A stretch of 5,186 nucleotides of DNA from Chloroflexales bacterium (GTDB lineage Bacteria > Chloroflexota > Chloroflexia > Chloroflexales > Chloroflexaceae): the NCBI GenBank assembly GCA_013336035.1, contig JAAXUL010000638.1:1-5186 (forward strand). The letters run 5' to 3'. Both the position numbers and the translations under genes were made by a program. Below are positions 4,297-5,186 of this stretch, piece by piece (the stretch's first letter is position 1; each line of letters begins with the position of its first letter). A model generated the notes under the pieces. It was given only the letters and a program-made list of their open reading frames with translations. It was not told where the DNA came from and ran no database searches.

Positions 4297-5186
4297 ATGG
4301 GCGAAGTTGAAGGCTTTCTGAAGTACGAGCGCCAGGATCTGCGCGGTCGGCCGATCACACTGCGGCTGCACGACTACCACGACGTCTACGAGCCGGTTGA
4401 CGACGCGGTGGTCGTTAAGCAGGGCGCCCGCTGCATGGACTGTGGCATCCCGTACTGCCACGTCGCCTGCCCCCTGGGCAACTTCATCCCCTTCTGGAAC
4501 GACCTCGTCTCCCAGGGCTACTGGGAGCAAGCCCTCGAGCAGCTGCACCGCGACAACAACTTTCCCGAGTTCACCGGGCACCTCTGCCCCGCACTCTGTG
4601 AGGGGTCCTGCTCGGTAGGCCTGAACTTCAACCCGGTCGCGATCAAGATGGTCGAGATGCGGATCATCGAGAAGGGCTTCGAGGACGGCTATGTGCGCCC
4701 CGAGCCGCCGCGGACCCTCACCGGCAAGCGTGTGGCTATCATCGGCTCGGGCCCGGCCGGCCTGACCGCCGCCCAGCAGCTGCGCCGCAAGGGCCACGAG
4801 GTCTCGGTCTTCGAGCGCGATGATCGCATCGGGGGGCTGCTGCGCTACGGCATCCCCGACTTCAAGCTCGAGAAGGAGGTCCTCGACCGACGCCTGGCCC
4901 AGCTCGAGGCCGAGGGCGTAGCCTTCCTCACCGGCATCCACGTCGGGGTCAGCATCCCGGCCGAGGAGCTGTGCCAGGGCTTCGACGCGGTGCTGCTCGC
5001 CGGCGGCGCCCAGCAGCCGCGCGACCTGGCCGCCGAGGGGCGCGACCTGCACGGGGTCCACTTCGCGATACCGTTCCTCACCCAGCAGAACCGCCGCTGC
5101 ACGGGCGAGCTGATCGACCCGGCGGTCGCCATCGACGCGGCCGGCAAGCGGGTGCTTGTGATCGGCGCCGGTGTCGCCGCCGCCAG
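4297..5186 (+). CDS. gltD: Glutamate synthase small (beta) subunit, 5' part, cut by the window edge
   Basis: The first 296 residues of a protein usually about 480-500 long are present. The N-terminus carries the GltD iron-sulfur cysteines: C46, C49, C54, C58 in ARCMDCGIPYCHVACPLGN, and C97, C101, C105 in CPALCEGSC, with DNNFPEFTGHLCPALCEG typical of the family. A FAD-binding GxGxxG follows (GSGPAG, 150-155), then RIGGLLRYGIPDFKLEK at about 177-193 and GVHFAIPFLTQQN at about 253-265. GltD takes electrons from NADPH via FAD and passes them to the large subunit GltB, which makes two glutamates from glutamine and 2-oxoglutarate in the cytosol. The second nucleotide-binding loop reads VIGAGVAAA at about 288-296, where the family normally has VIGGGDTG. 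No gltB precedes it; it may lie downstream, beyond the window. Confidence 0.93.
   Translation, partial: MGEVEGFLKYERQDLRGRPITLRLHDYHDVYEPVDDAVVVKQGARCMDCGIPYCHVACPLGNFIPFWNDLVSQGYWEQALEQLHRDNNFPEFTGHLCPALCEGSCSVGLNFNPVAIKMVEMRIIEKGFEDGYVRPEPPRTLTGKRVAIIGSGPAGLTAAQQLRRKGHEVSVFERDDRIGGLLRYGIPDFKLEKEVLDRRLAQLEAEGVAFLTGIHVGVSIPAEELCQGFDAVLLAGGAQQPRDLAAEGRDLHGVHFAIPFLTQQNRRCTGELIDPAVAIDAAGKRVLVIGAGVAAA

Noticed and set aside
4276..5061. Minus-strand open frame of 261 codons over gltD
   Set aside because: It is the antisense of an unmistakable GltD with complete cysteine and FAD motifs.

Overview
The window is very GC-rich DNA with tight gene packing, typical of a high-GC bacterium. The pairing of a CoxE-type von Willebrand A protein with short XdhC proteins, next to a ferredoxin-like glutamate synthase small subunit, would fit a Chloroflexota (Roseiflexus/Kouleothrix-like) genome. 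That placement is inference from gene content and style, not a demonstrated identification.

Layout. Positions 1-300 are a problem zone. A plus-strand reading frame with good codon structure, resembling the C-terminal part of a LacI/GalR-type ligand-binding domain, enters from the left edge. It runs head-on into a minus-strand gene whose start (427 downward) is a clear second XdhC-type protein. Both lose their family resemblance at about 265-300, so this looks like a rearrangement or assembly junction. From 2759 down to 427 the minus strand carries one compact set of genes: a CoxE-like VWA protein (2759-1557), a TPR protein overlapping it by ATGA (1560-826), a 103-residue XdhC N-domain protein (785-474) and the broken second XdhC protein. 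An extended -10 promoter with an adjacent perfect 14-bp palindrome lies just upstream of the first xdhC gene, so the xdhC genes may also be transcribed separately.

A 117-bp divergent intergenic region (2760-2876) separates this set from a plus-strand patatin-like phospholipase (2877-3938). A 358-bp non-coding stretch follows, holding two short dyads of identical 7-2-7 geometry. Last comes the 5' part of gltD, glutamate synthase small subunit (4297 to the right edge).

How the genes fit together. CoxE-type VWA proteins and XdhC/CoxF/CoxI proteins are accessory factors for molybdenum hydroxylases (xanthine dehydrogenase and CO dehydrogenase families). They act in maturation and in delivery or sulfuration of the molybdenum cofactor. 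The minus-strand operon is therefore probably a maturation module. Two things are notable: a TPR protein sits between the VWA and XdhC genes, and no MoxR/CoxD AAA+ ATPase or hydroxylase subunit gene is visible here. The patatin and gltD genes have no obvious functional link to the module or to each other. No RNA gene, CRISPR array, transposase or insertion sequence was recognised.
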